NCBI GenBank assembly: GCA_944363745.1
Contig: CALVVD010000002.1
Span: forward strand, 1 to 26,531
Source: an uncultured Bacilli bacterium
Lineage (GTDB): Bacteria; Bacillota_I; Bacilli_A; RF39; UBA660
Length of the DNA: 26,531 nucleotides
Direction: 5' to 3'
In this document: positions 8,311-16,944 of the stretch, piece by piece
How positions within the stretch are numbered: position 1 is the first letter of the stretch
Layout: each line of letters starts with the position of its first letter
Notes under the pieces: model-generated
Databases searched by the model: none
What the model saw: only the letters and a program-made list of their open reading frames with translations
What the model was told of the DNA's origin: nothing
Translations under genes and position numbers: made by a program

Positions 8311-9363
8311 TTATTCTAATGTACATGTTGTAGCATTAATAAAATCTAACATAACATCTATTAAAGTAGGTATTAAGAATAAAGCTATCGCTGCAATAAG
8401 TCTAATTATTAATTTACGATAAGCATTAGTCATAGCCTTTTCATCAAAACCAAATATTGCTTTTATAAAATCAATTGCACTCAACAACACTACTAAAATC
8501 GGTCCTATTACTCTAATATAACCAAGTATTGTTCTAAGAATATCTCCAACAGAGCCAGGCTCATTACTAAATAAATCAGGACAATCAACTGATTGATTCC
8601 AATTTTCAGAAGAAATAGAATTAGGACGTTGCCAAGTTGTTTCTCCTCCTTCAACACCAACAGAATAATCTTGATCAGCTTCAGTACCAACACCTAGAAA
8701 AGTAATAGTAACACTTCTAGGATCTGCTAAAACATTTGCATATAAGTGAGCAGGACAAGTAAGACTTCCATTATTTAACATTTTGTTTTTCACTTTACTT
8801 TTACTTCTAAAATCAAAATTAGCATGAGGTCCGTTTTCACTACTACCACTCCAATCAATAGAATTACCATCTTTTGTAGCAGTTATACTTATAGTATTTA
8901 CACCGTTACTATAACTATAATCACAACTATTAGCACTTGAGCCAACTAAATCAAATTGTGGTTTATCTTGTGTTAAACTAAAATCACTTTGAGGAGAATT
9001 ATCTAATACACCAGCAACTTCAGTACACTTCTCTTCCCCTCCAGTACGAGGATTATCATTTATACATTTTGTTTGTGTTTTATAAATTCTTCTGTAAGGT
9101 ACAGTATTAAATAATATATTTGTATCAATCAATGAAACAGTAGGGCAATTCCCATTATCTAAAGTAATTTTATTCCCAGATGCTATTTTATAAGGCCATA
9201 CATAATTACCTCCGTCATCAACTGTATCTAATACATTATCATCAGTAGATTTTAATAAAATTGTTACATCATTATAAGTATATTTACATCTAATCGCTTC
9301 TACTCCAGTAGTAAAAGACATAAATAAAACAATTGCAAAAAGAAAATAATGTAGTCTTTTCAT
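8311..9363 (-). CDS. Chimeric exported protein with C-terminal VirB2/TrbC-like pilin segment
   Basis: About 350 residues from ATG 9363, which has a strong GGAGGAG binding site 4 bases away. A signal peptide (MKRLHYFLFAIVLFMSFTTG, likely cleavage after VEA) leads to about 230 residues of exported, strand-rich, Cys-containing domain that I do not recognise. The last ~80 residues form two hydrophobic helices separated by a short basic loop (helix 1 ends DFIKAIFGFDEKA; helix 2 is IRLIAAIALFLIPTLIDVML) and finish in NATTC. This helix-loop-helix is the VirB2/TrbC fold and resembles the two small proteins at 16538-16879 and 16945-17313. It is the first gene of the type IV module and has its own promoter. 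It may be a pilin-like subunit carrying a surface domain; that is inference. Confidence 0.8.
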   Translation of the reverse strand: MKRLHYFLFAIVLFMSFTTGVEAIRCKYTYNDVTILLKSTDDNVLDTVDDGGNYVWPYKIASGNKITLDNGNCPTVSLIDTNILFNTVPYRRIYKTQTKCINDNPRTGGEEKCTEVAGVLDNSPQSDFSLTQDKPQFDLVGSSANSCDYSYSNGVNTISITATKDGNSIDWSGSSENGPHANFDFRSKSKVKNKMLNNGSLTCPAHLYANVLADPRSVTITFLGVGTEADQDYSVGVEGGETTWQRPNSISSENWNQSVDCPDLFSNEPGSVGDILRTILGYIRVIGPILVVLLSAIDFIKAIFGFDEKAMTNAYRKLIIRLIAAIALFLIPTLIDVMLDFINATTCTLE

Positions 9364-9389
9364 AAAACTCCTCCATATACCATATCTAA

Positions 9390-9419
9390 AGTATATCATA
9401 AAAGCAAAATAAATAGCAA
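9390..9419 (-). promoter_or_regulatory. Sigma-A-like promoter for the VirB2/VirB6/VirB4 module
   Basis: On the minus strand, TTGCTA (9414-9419) and TATACT (9390-9395) are separated by 18 bases and lie just upstream of the gene starting at 9363. The -35 element sits inside the stem of the terminator at 9406-9438, so the end of one unit and the start of the next share DNA. Confidence 0.6.
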
Positions 9420-9438
9420 TATAATTGCTATTTATTTT
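9406..9438 (-). terminator. Intrinsic terminator after the putative type VII substrate gene
   Basis: A perfect 15-base-pair inverted repeat (AAAATAAATAGCAAT and its complement) with a 3-base loop lies 11 bases after the stop at 9450. On the minus strand the second arm ends TATTTATTTT, continuing GCTTTT, so it has a U-rich tail. The stem is AT-rich but long and perfect; it would also work on the opposite strand. Confidence 0.7.
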
Positions 9439-9449
9439 AATTATATGTA

Positions 9450-10565
9450 TTAACCTCTTGTTTTTGTTATTTCTAAAGATAACATCTCTTGTTTTGTATA
9501 CTCTACACCACCGTTTTCAACGCCTTCTAATCTATAAGCACCAGCATTAGAATCATAAACAAAAGTAGTACCTCCACCACCTATTATAGTAGAACCATTT
9601 ATTTTAGCACTAGAATTTTCTGGTATTACAATATCCATTTCTTTATCAATAATAGTAGTAAGATCTTTATCAGGATTTAAAATAACAGTCTTACCATCTA
9701 TAATATCTTTCGCTTCATTAGACATATTATTATATATTGCATCTTTATTACCTTTTTCTAATATATCAGCATTAGCATATTGTTTTATCTCTTCTTTAAC
9801 ATTATTAGACACCTCATTAGATGTTACATACTTAGTTTTTGATTCATTAATAGTCTCTCCAGTATTTTTAGTAGGCTCACTAGTAGGGACAGTATTAACT
9901 TTATCTTTTAAATTCTTCATATACAAAGCTGCTGTTAAAGCCGTAGTATAACCCATAGCAACTCTATTACCATTTTCATTCTGATATATTGTATAAGTAC
10001 CATCTGCATTTTTTTCAAAATGTAAAGTACCATCAGTCCAATAATCTGATAATATTTGTTTTGTATCTACAAAATTATTTGTACTAGCATTATAACTATT
10101 AAAAGCAATAGAAGAACTTAATACTCCAAAAGCACTAGCTAAAGTACTTGTATCAATATTTTCACCTAATTCAGCTTCTACACTCTTAATATAACCATCT
10201 ATAGTATCAGCAATTAAATCCATATCAGAAGTTTCTAATTTTAAAGAACTTATAGAATTTTCTATATCTTCTAAACCTTTCTCTAAATTATTACAATTAC
10301 TCTCTACCTCTTCCTGTCCTTCTATTTGCCAAACTTCATATTTCTCTAAAGTATGTTGATAATCTCCTTGTTTATTATTTACTTTCTCAAACCTACTACT
10401 TCCTGATACTTTTGATCCATTATATTCACTTAATCTTTTACAGTCATTTCTTATTTTTATATTATAATCTTTAAATGTATCAATACTATTATTTAAAGAA
10501 TTAATATTATTAGCAATCTCTAAAGAAAGACCTCTCAATCCTTCTGTACTTACATTTTTAGTCAT
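9450..10565 (-). CDS. Putative type VII secretion substrate, unknown C-terminal domain
   Basis: About 371 residues from ATG 10565, with AAAGGA ten bases upstream; a TTG at 10574 is too close to that site. It has no signal peptide and no membrane helix. The first ~130 residues are helical with regular hydrophobic spacing (EIANNINSLNNSIDTFKDYN), as in the N-terminal targeting regions of LXG-like substrates. The middle includes a strand-rich piece (GTLHFEKNADGTYTIYQNEN), and a Thr/Asn/Lys-rich linker leads to a C-terminal domain with the run STIIGGGGTTFVYD. I recognise no toxin motif. It closes a unit containing essC, esaB and WXG100-like genes, each with no signal peptide, so export by that system is the likely role. 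A structural protein remains possible. Confidence 0.7.
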   Translation of the reverse strand: MTKNVSTEGLRGLSLEIANNINSLNNSIDTFKDYNIKIRNDCKRLSEYNGSKVSGSSRFEKVNNKQGDYQHTLEKYEVWQIEGQEEVESNCNNLEKGLEDIENSISSLKLETSDMDLIADTIDGYIKSVEAELGENIDTSTLASAFGVLSSSIAFNSYNASTNNFVDTKQILSDYWTDGTLHFEKNADGTYTIYQNENGNRVAMGYTTALTAALYMKNLKDKVNTVPTSEPTKNTGETINESKTKYVTSNEVSNNVKEEIKQYANADILEKGNKDAIYNNMSNEAKDIIDGKTVILNPDKDLTTIIDKEMDIVIPENSSAKINGSTIIGGGGTTFVYDSNAGAYRLEGVENGGVEYTKQEMLSLEITKTRG

Positions 10566-10586
10566 AATAAACAAATCCTTTCATCT

Positions 10587-10907
10587 TTAATTTTTAGGAA
10601 AATTAGGAAGAGATCCACCATAAGTAGTAATTTTTTGTCTAGGAACAGCAGTATAAATAATATTAGAATCTTTAACACTATTTATAGAACTTTCTACTTT
10701 AGAAAAGTCTAGTTCTTGATCTACAATCTGTTTTAATCTTTTTTGTTTCTCATCACCACTAGTAGTATTCCAACACTCTTTTAATATTAAAATTACTGAG
10801 TCCAAAATATCGGCTTTAGCAGTCAATTCTCCTAAATTTAAAGAATTTTTATTTTCCGTAATATTATCAATAGAAAGTTGTATTTCTTCTCTACTAACTT
10901 CTCTCAT
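10587..10907 (-). CDS. WXG100-like small helical protein
   Basis: About 106 residues from ATG 10907, which has GAGGAGG nine bases upstream; an earlier in-frame start has no site. It is predicted helical with a central break, CWNTTSGDEKQKRL at ~45-58. The Trp (residue ~46) is where WXG100 proteins carry their W-x-G turn, so this looks like a divergent member of that family. The tail after residue ~85 is extended and ends GGSLPNFPKN. It sits between the WXG100 pair and the large putative substrate, and it may be the targeting partner or chaperone of that substrate. No classical W-x-G is present. Confidence 0.7.
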   Translation of the reverse strand: MREVSREEIQLSIDNITENKNSLNLGELTAKADILDSVILILKECWNTTSGDEKQKRLKQIVDQELDFSKVESSINSVKDSNIIYTAVPRQKITTYGGSLPNFPKN

Positions 10908-10929
10908 AATACGTACCCTCCTCAATTAG

Positions 10930-10957
10930 AAAAAAATAATACGTTAAGTATTATTTT
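10930..10957 (-). terminator. Intrinsic terminator or attenuator after the WXG100 pair
   Basis: A 10-base-pair inverted repeat (AAAATAATAC / GTATTATTTT) has a 5-base loop and is followed on the minus strand by TTT. The stem overlaps the TAA stop of the gene ending at 10956. The next gene starts only ~25 bases later with no clear promoter between, so it may reduce rather than stop transcription. Confidence 0.65.
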
Positions 10958-11267
10958 AATAAGTTCCTTGACTTAACTGATTTTCAATCTCACTACGATG
11001 ACTTTCTATTTCTTCTTGTGATTGGAACATTCCTTGTTTTAATTTATTACTCAAATCATCAAAATCATTTTGTAATTTTGTAACTTTTGCTTTTATTTCA
11101 AGTGTTATCGCATCTATATTAGCACTACTTAAAGCCCCGCTTGATTGCATTTTTGTATAAGTATCAACTGCTTCTTGAGTTTGATCATCAAGCTTAGCAA
11201 TAAACTGAGTTGAAAGATAATCAATACCATCAGCAATACTTAATGTTGAAACATTCTTATTATCCAT
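10956..11267 (-). CDS. Small helical protein, probable WXG100 partner
   Basis: A 103-residue, Cys- and Trp-free protein predicted to be almost entirely helical, with heptad-like spacing in KVTKLQNDFDDLSNKLKQGM. It has no signal peptide. The length, the helical character, and the spacing 17 bases after a WXG100 gene suggest a heterodimer partner, as in EsxB/EsxA or LXG-associated small proteins, although the W-x-G turn is missing. The GGAGG binding site precedes ATG 11267. A terminator-like hairpin overlaps its stop, which would favour high expression of this gene and its upstream neighbour relative to downstream genes. Confidence 0.75.
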   Translation of the reverse strand: MDNKNVSTLSIADGIDYLSTQFIAKLDDQTQEAVDTYTKMQSSGALSSANIDAITLEIKAKVTKLQNDFDDLSNKLKQGMFQSQEEIESHRSEIENQLSQGTY

Positions 11268-11284
11268 TTTCTATTCCTCCTTTT

Positions 11285-11575
11285 TTAACCAACTTGATCA
11301 ATTTTAACTGTTCTAGCTTTTGCATCTTCTAAATCTTGAATTCTACCATCTAAATAAGTTATAAACCCTTGAATATCGATATCTGCAAAACTTAATAACC
11401 CATTAATAGTATTTTTACCACCTTCAGTGGTCCAATTAGGACTTAAATTAGTATTAATATAATCAACATAATTATCTTTTGATACTTGAATTGTATTTCT
11501 AATTTCCTCTAATATCCCAATTTGTTCTTGTAATTGTGCAGAATTAAATTCCAAATTATCATTATATACAGCCAT
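11285..11575 (-). CDS. WXG100-family protein (Esx-like)
   Basis: Ninety-six residues from ATG 11575, preceded by a very strong AGGAGGAAAGAG site; a longer in-frame start exists but lacks one. The length and layout match the WXG100 family: a first helix (about 10-40, SAQLQEQIGILEEIRNTIQV), a turn holding Trp48 in NWTTEGGK, and a second helix. The turn is W-T-T-E-G-G rather than strict W-x-G. Such proteins are exported by EssC-type machines as dimers and may also allosterically bind EssC. It lies directly after esaB and before a second small helical protein. Confidence 0.85.
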   Translation of the reverse strand: MAVYNDNLEFNSAQLQEQIGILEEIRNTIQVSKDNYVDYINTNLSPNWTTEGGKNTINGLLSFADIDIQGFITYLDGRIQDLEDAKARTVKIDQVG

Positions 11576-11652
11576 ACTCTTTCCTCCTTCTATTATCATT
11601 TTATATTGTAAATATTTATTTTACAAGAATATTAATTTTATTTTACATATAT

Positions 11653-11910
11653 TTACATAAATACTAACTGTGAACCATTTCTAATATTAGTATTTTTTAA
11701 TAGTACTGTTTCATTATACATTACACCATTAATACGATTATATAGATGCTCATAATTAGTTATATTATAATAATTATTACTTATATCTTTTAACCCTTTA
11801 GCAATTAAAGAACAAATCTCTCCTACTTTCCTATTAACAGGTAAAAACACTTCATATTTTTTCTCTAAAGTTGGAACATATAAATAAACTAAAACTTTAT
11901 TATTCATCAT
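11653..11910 (-). CDS. esaB: EsaB/YukD-like ubiquitin-fold protein
   Basis: Eighty-five residues from ATG 11910 (or the next codon, 11907), with GAAGGTGA upstream, inside the end of essC; the overlap is 11 bases. The order of strands and helix is that of YukD/EsaB: KVLVYLYVPTLEKKYEVFLP, then the helix VGEICSLIAKGLKDI, then short strands ending LKNTNIRNGSQLVFM. EsaB is a small cytoplasmic component that regulates or assembles Firmicute type VII secretion. The adjacency to essC and WXG100 genes makes the call firm. Confidence 0.88.
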   Translation of the reverse strand: MMNNKVLVYLYVPTLEKKYEVFLPVNRKVGEICSLIAKGLKDISNNYYNITNYEHLYNRINGVMYNETVLLKNTNIRNGSQLVFM

Positions 11911-14900
11911 AGTCACCTTCCAATACTTTAATTTTAATAGCCACTCCATTTTTTATATTATACCCAAAATTAGGTGGAAGTGGAAAACTTAAACTTCTAA
12001 GTGAAGTCGTTAAATTATGAACAGTAGTATTATTAAGTCCTTTACCTATCCAAATAGCATTATCTATACTAACAAACTGTCTAAACCAAGACTCATAACC
12101 AACTTTCTTTAGATTGAATAAATCAGTATTAAAGACTAGATAACAATTCTTTAAACTATATATTTTATTAAAATATCCTGCTACATCACTACCTATGCTT
12201 TTAATAAATTGTTCAACATCAGTAATGAAAACTAAAATTTTATTATTAGTATCAGTACTATTTATTATTGTATTAAAGTTATCAATATTGAAATTACTAC
12301 TATCTAGATAAATACAATTAGAAAAATCACTTTCTTGATATAGATGTTTAAAATCTATAAGTACAACTTTAGTATTAGTTAACATAGTAACTTCTTTTAT
12401 TAACAACTTACTAAAATTACTTAAAATTTCTCTATCTTCAGCATTAACTAAACTAATTAAATTCTTTGTAAAGTTATAAGTAGATATATTTAAAGTTTCT
12501 TCTTCTAAACCAACAGGAACACTTGATATATCTTTTAAATAATTACTAAGCATAGATAAAGTAACTTTATCAGGTAACACAGGTATCGCTCTAGCATATA
12601 TCTTAGTCTGTTGTTTTAAATAATCACAAACTCTTCTTATATAATCAAGTAACTTTTCACTTTCAACTATCTCTGCAGTTTGGAATTCATAAACATTATC
12701 ATTTACTAAAACAACACCTCTATTAGGAATTTCTGCAATTAAAGGAGCTTTCTTTCCTAATAACATATTATATTCTATAGAAGAATTCTGTTTAAGAGGA
12801 ATAATTTGTGGAAAATTAGTTCTCATACTAAGTCTAAGACTTCTATCACTAATAGCAGTTACAACTGAATAAAGACCATACTTAACCCCATCTCTAGTTA
12901 TTTTATTTAATATCTGTTCTTCATCTTCATAACTTTCTTTAAAGTTCTCATATCCTGATATTATTAAAACTATCGCTGGTAATTTTGTATCAGCATGACT
13001 AATATAATATTCATAACTACCATTATAATCTTGAAATATCTTTTTTCTTTGATCTAATTCTTCTGTTAATAATTTAAATAATTTAGTTACTTTCTCTTTT
13101 TCATTAACAAAAACTACATCACCAACAGAAGGACTATTATTATATATTTTTAAAGTTTCACTATCAAAATCTAATATATAAATATTAACTTCTTCACTAG
13201 AATAAGTAGTTATCAAAGAATAAATTATTGTATTAGTAATAGTATTCTTCTCAGTAGTACTATAAACTATAGTATTTCCTTTATTAGCAAAATCTATTGT
13301 TACTAAACCTTGTTTCTGTTCTTTAGGATTATCATATTCTCCAATTATAGGAGTCAATTTATAAGGAGTTTTTTGAAACTGATATTTTTTCTTTAAATCA
13401 TCTACATATATAACAGCAGGTAACTTATCAAGCCATAAATTATGAACTTGAATATTTTCCTTTAAAGCTAAATCTCTTAGATATTTAACTATATTAGGAA
13501 GTTGTTCTCCTTTAAGTTCAAGTTTAGTATTTTTCTGAACATCTATAGTCTTTATACTTCTACCAACATTATCAATAAAATTAACACTACTATCAATTTC
13601 TTTATAAACTTTATCTTGTGGATAATATGGTGCACCTGCATAAGCAGCTTGTCCCATTTGAAACAATTCATTATACCCAACTTGTAAATAGAAACGACCA
13701 ACTTCTTTAATACTAGCAGCATCTGGTCTTTTAATAACTTCATTAGAATCTTGTTCATCCTGAACTTTTAAACATACTCTAAATCTTGAATTAGACCAAA
13801 TCTGATCATTAACAACACCACTAGGTTTTTGAGTAGCAAGAATTAAATGTACTCCTAGACTACGACCAATTCTAGCTGTAGAAATTAATTGATCCATAAA
13901 TTCTGGTTGATCAGTTTTAAGTTCGGCAAATTCATCTGATATTATAAATAAATGAGAAATTGGTGTATCTAATTGTTTTTCACGATAATACTTTTGATAT
14001 TTATAAATATCTATAGTACCTTCTCCTCATTTATCTCTTGCCTTATTAAATAAAGCTTGACGTCTTTTTAACTCACTTTCAATAGATGATAAAGCTCTAT
14101 TAATATCCGCAACTTCAAGATTAGTTATTGTACCTGTTAAATGAGGAAGCTTAAGACCAGTTTCTTTATTTTCAAAAGCACCTACTAAGCCACCACCCTT
14201 ATAATCTATTAAAAGAAATTGTACTTCATCAGGATGATAATTAATAGCCATAGATAAAATATAAGTAATAATAAATTCTGATTTACCACTACCAGTCATA
14301 CCTGCGATAAGTCCATGAGGACCTTGTTCTTTTTCATGTAAATCTAATTTAAAAATCTGTCCATTAGTACCATAACCTATAGGTGCAGCAAGACTATTAA
14401 TAGGATTATTTACTTGCCATCTCTCTAAAGGATTAAGTTGTTCAATAGTACCAACATTATACATTTCTAAAAAACCTATTTGTTTTGGTAAATTATATTC
14501 ATCATCTCTATCTTTAATAGGAATATTAGCAAGAATAGTAGCACATTTAAATAGATCTATTTGATTAACAAGTTCAATGGCAAAAGTCTTTTGAGTCTCT
14601 TTAGTTAATTCACTCTCAAAAACACCACCACTCTTTAAATCATTAATACTAATAAAACTCTTACATTGAGTAGGTAAATTAGCAAGACTAGAATTTAATA
14701 TTAAAAGACTAAAGCCATAGTTTTTATCACTAGTTAAAATCTCTTCAATAATAGGATTATCTTTAGCACTCTTATAATCATCTGTAATAATTATATAATA
14801 TGTATCAAACAATTTATAAGGATCTTCATTATTAGAAATTTTAACATCTTTTCTTAATTTTATTATTTGTTGTAAATAACTAGATACTTCTTTACTCTCA

Positions 14901-16453
14901 TCAAAATTAGTAGAAAAGAAACGTAAACTTTTATCATGATTAAAATTATGTGGCATTAATTTCATATATTCCCAATACTTAGATCTACCTTCATTAGTCA
15001 TAATTATAATCTTCAAATCATGATAACTATGAAGAGCAATCATCTGTAATATTAAAGTGTCTACATAAGGCTTAATATATTCATATCTACCAATCACAGC
15101 AGTAATATTTTTTATAATAAATGATTGGGTTATAGGAGCACCATCTATTTCTTTATTTTTATCAATGATAAGACGCATTCTTTCATCTAACATATCTTGA
15201 TCTACTTTAAAATGTTCTTGAGGATAATCTATATTAATCTTTACTTTTTCTTTACCTATTCCAAGTCTTAAATTAAGGAAATCTTTTTGTTGTAATTCTC
15301 TTTCCCATAGTCTTCTACTTTTATTAATAATAAAATCATAACACTCACTAGAACTTAAACTATTAGAAAGTAATATCTGTTTTTCCGTAGCAATTATTTG
15401 TTGTAACTCTTTTTCTTTTTCAGTTAAATATTCACCATAAGCTTTCTCTATTTTTTCTTTTCTCTTCTTTTGTTGTTTCCTTTGAAATCTTCTATTTATT
15501 GTAGGCCAAATAAGAACACCTGCTAACATAGATATAGAAATCGCTACTGTAGGTAAAACACTATAAAAACTTCTATTACCATCTTGCATTGACATAAAAG
15601 CAACAATAAGCATAACAAATGAAGTAGAACCCATAGTAATCATTGGCCCTAAAGTCATAATAAGAGGAGTTTGATCTTGTTCTGTAATATTAGGATGAGA
15701 ATCAATTTTAAAATTTCTTGTCTCTAAAACTTCTGTAAATCGAGGTAATCTAACAAAATAATCATTCTCATCATATAAAGTAGTCTCTAAATCATCTTCA
15801 TCAGTAAAGACATCAATTCTCTTTTGTAATTCTATTTTTTCTTTAAAATCACTAGTATTAACACTAATACTATTTAAAGGATTGTTAATAGTTATAGTGT
15901 TTCCTAGTACTATTAATTTTAGTCCCATTATAAAAATAATATCACCATGATTTAAAGAAAGAGTTATCCCCGTTTTAATTACTTTATTATTTACAAAAGT
16001 ACCATTTTGACTATTTAAATCTTCTATAAGCCAATTATTATTTTTATAATATAATTTAATATGGTTAGGTGAAGTTAATCTGTTTCTATAATAAATTGTA
16101 TTATTACTATCACTACCAATAGATATAGTACAATCATTTAAAACAGTAAATGTTTTTTTAGTCTCATCATTTAAAGGTGCTGTATATAAAATTAAATAAC
16201 CATCTTGATTTTTTAACTTTAAAAGAGAAAAACTATAAGGTTCTAATACAATTTTACTAACAGTTTTATCATCAACAACAATACTGACACTCTTATTACT
16301 AAAAGCTACCCATTTACCATCTTCTTCTTGAATATTTATTATCTTTTTTTCTTGATTATCATCATCTATATCAGTTACCCAATAACTACCATACACTTTT
16401 AATGGAAGTGTAAAGCTAATTAATCGACTCTTATCAATAACATATACTATCAT
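11900..16453 (-). CDS. essC: EssC-type type VII secretion ATPase, frame broken by one in-frame TGA
   Basis: One open frame of 1,517 codons before its TAA stop, close to usual EssC length, is interrupted only by TGA at 14027-14029 (codon 809). The first ATG, 16453, has AGGAGG six bases upstream. An FHA domain covers ~108-185 (SIGSDSNNT, DLNSQNGTFV), possibly with a second degenerate one before it. Two transmembrane helices lie at ~262-286 and ~297-316. The first FtsK/SpoIIIE ATPase domain has Walker A GMTGSGKS (~718-725) and Walker B LFIISDEFAEL, which lies 26 codons after the TGA. Two further ATPase-like domains follow; both lack a P-loop (domain two has GNTIVYSTTEKNT at that position). EssC is the motor and specificity component for WXG100 and effector export. 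As written, translation stops inside the first motor domain; the next in-frame ATG (13897) would lose Walker B. Confidence 0.9.
14027..14029 (-). other. essC: In-frame TGA inside essC
   Basis: The codon lies between RDK and GEGTIDIYKY, a stretch that continues in the same frame with family-typical sequence for another ~709 codons. There is no frameshift and no other stop in the gene. All other tryptophans in the window's genes are encoded by TGG. Confidence 0.95.
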
Positions 16454-16476
16454 AGCTAGCCTCCTACTATGTATTA

Positions 16477-16505
16477 ATTATAAATTGTTTTTGTCTTTTA
16501 ATCAA
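16477..16505 (-). promoter_or_regulatory. Sigma-A-like promoter upstream of essC
   Basis: On the minus strand, TTGATT (16500-16505) and a consensus TATAAT (16477-16482) are separated by exactly 17 bases. They lie 24 bases before the essC start at 16453 and its AGGAGG site. This would start a type VII unit of essC, esaB and the WXG100 genes. Confidence 0.75.
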
Positions 16506-16537
16506 GATAAAGAAAAAGAGCTTTATAGCTATCTAAT

Positions 16538-16879
16538 TTATATCGGATTATTCCAACACTCACTCCATTTTTCTAAAGTTTCATTCTCAGTAATAGTACC
16601 AATCATAGTAAATATTAAATTAATAAAAGTAACTATAAAAAATATTAATATGGCATATACACATCTTCTAAGTAATCTCTTAATAATTTTCTTATTCTCT
16701 TTATCATCACTACCTATAACTGCCTTACCTAAATCAAAAGTACATAAAACTAATAAAATAATAGGTATAGCAATCTGAATAACAGGAAATACTCCATCTT
16801 TAATAACTTTTATTAATGAATCAAATCCATAACAGTTACTTTCTACATCTACAATTACTTCTTCTAATATTTGTACCAT
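16538..16879 (-). CDS. VirB2/TrbC-like two-helix membrane protein (copy 2)
   Basis: A 113-residue paralogue of the protein at 16945-17313. It has two hydrophobic helices (~34-52 and ~72-94) joined by a short charged loop, GSDDKENKKIIKRLLRR. Outside the helices, an N-terminal Cys (SNCYGF) and a C-terminal Cys (WSECWNN) would both face outwards. The fold and loop match VirB2/TrbC pilins and the C-terminus of the protein at 8311-9363. There is no classical cleaved signal peptide. The ATG at 16879 has an AGGATGG site; a TATAAT at 16898-16903 with a poor -35 may serve as its promoter. It sits immediately before essC, so it may serve the type VII complex, the pilus-like complex, or both. Confidence 0.75.
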   Translation of the reverse strand: MVQILEEVIVDVESNCYGFDSLIKVIKDGVFPVIQIAIPIILLVLCTFDLGKAVIGSDDKENKKIIKRLLRRCVYAILIFFIVTFINLIFTMIGTITENETLEKWSECWNNPI

Positions 16880-16913
16880 ACAACCATCCTCATAATAATT
16901 ATAACAAAAAAAT

Positions 16914-16936
16914 AAAAAAATAGCATTTTTATGCTA
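16914..16936 (-). terminator. Intrinsic terminator after the first VirB2-like gene
   Basis: On the minus strand, TAGCAT-AAAA-ATGCTA forms a 6-base-pair stem followed directly by TTTTTTTATTTTTTTTG. It lies 8 bases after the stop at 16945. This would give a short one-gene transcript of the upstream VirB2-like gene, with some readthrough possible. Confidence 0.8.
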
Positions 16937-16944
16937 CTTTTATA

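Noticed and set aside
11600..11650. Promoter and hairpin between esaB and the WXG100 gene (TTGTAAA...TTTACAA, TATAAA)
   Set aside because: The stem has no U-tract and the -35/-10 spacing is poor in every alignment; readthrough from the essC promoter explains expression.
11900..13897. A separate gene starting at ATG 13897, encoding an EssC C-terminal half
   Set aside because: The frame continues upstream through Walker B (LFIISDEFAEL) to the TGA without another stop. The ATG has no ribosome binding site and falls in the middle of a conserved motif block.
13990..14029. Translational restart just after the TGA, where GAGGAGAAGG looks like a strong ribosome binding site
   Set aside because: The bases encode the family-typical residues GEG, and no ATG, GTG or TTG follows in frame for 43 codons; only ATA or ATT could serve. 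Chance resemblance is more likely, though not excluded.
14027..14029. TGA as selenocysteine
   Set aside because: No hairpin of SECIS type is evident in the ~40 bases after the codon, and EssC is not a known selenoprotein.
16506..16537. Terminator after the second VirB2-like gene (AGCT-ATAA-AGCT followed by TCTTTTTCTTT)
   Set aside because: The stem is only four or five base pairs, so it is too weak to call.
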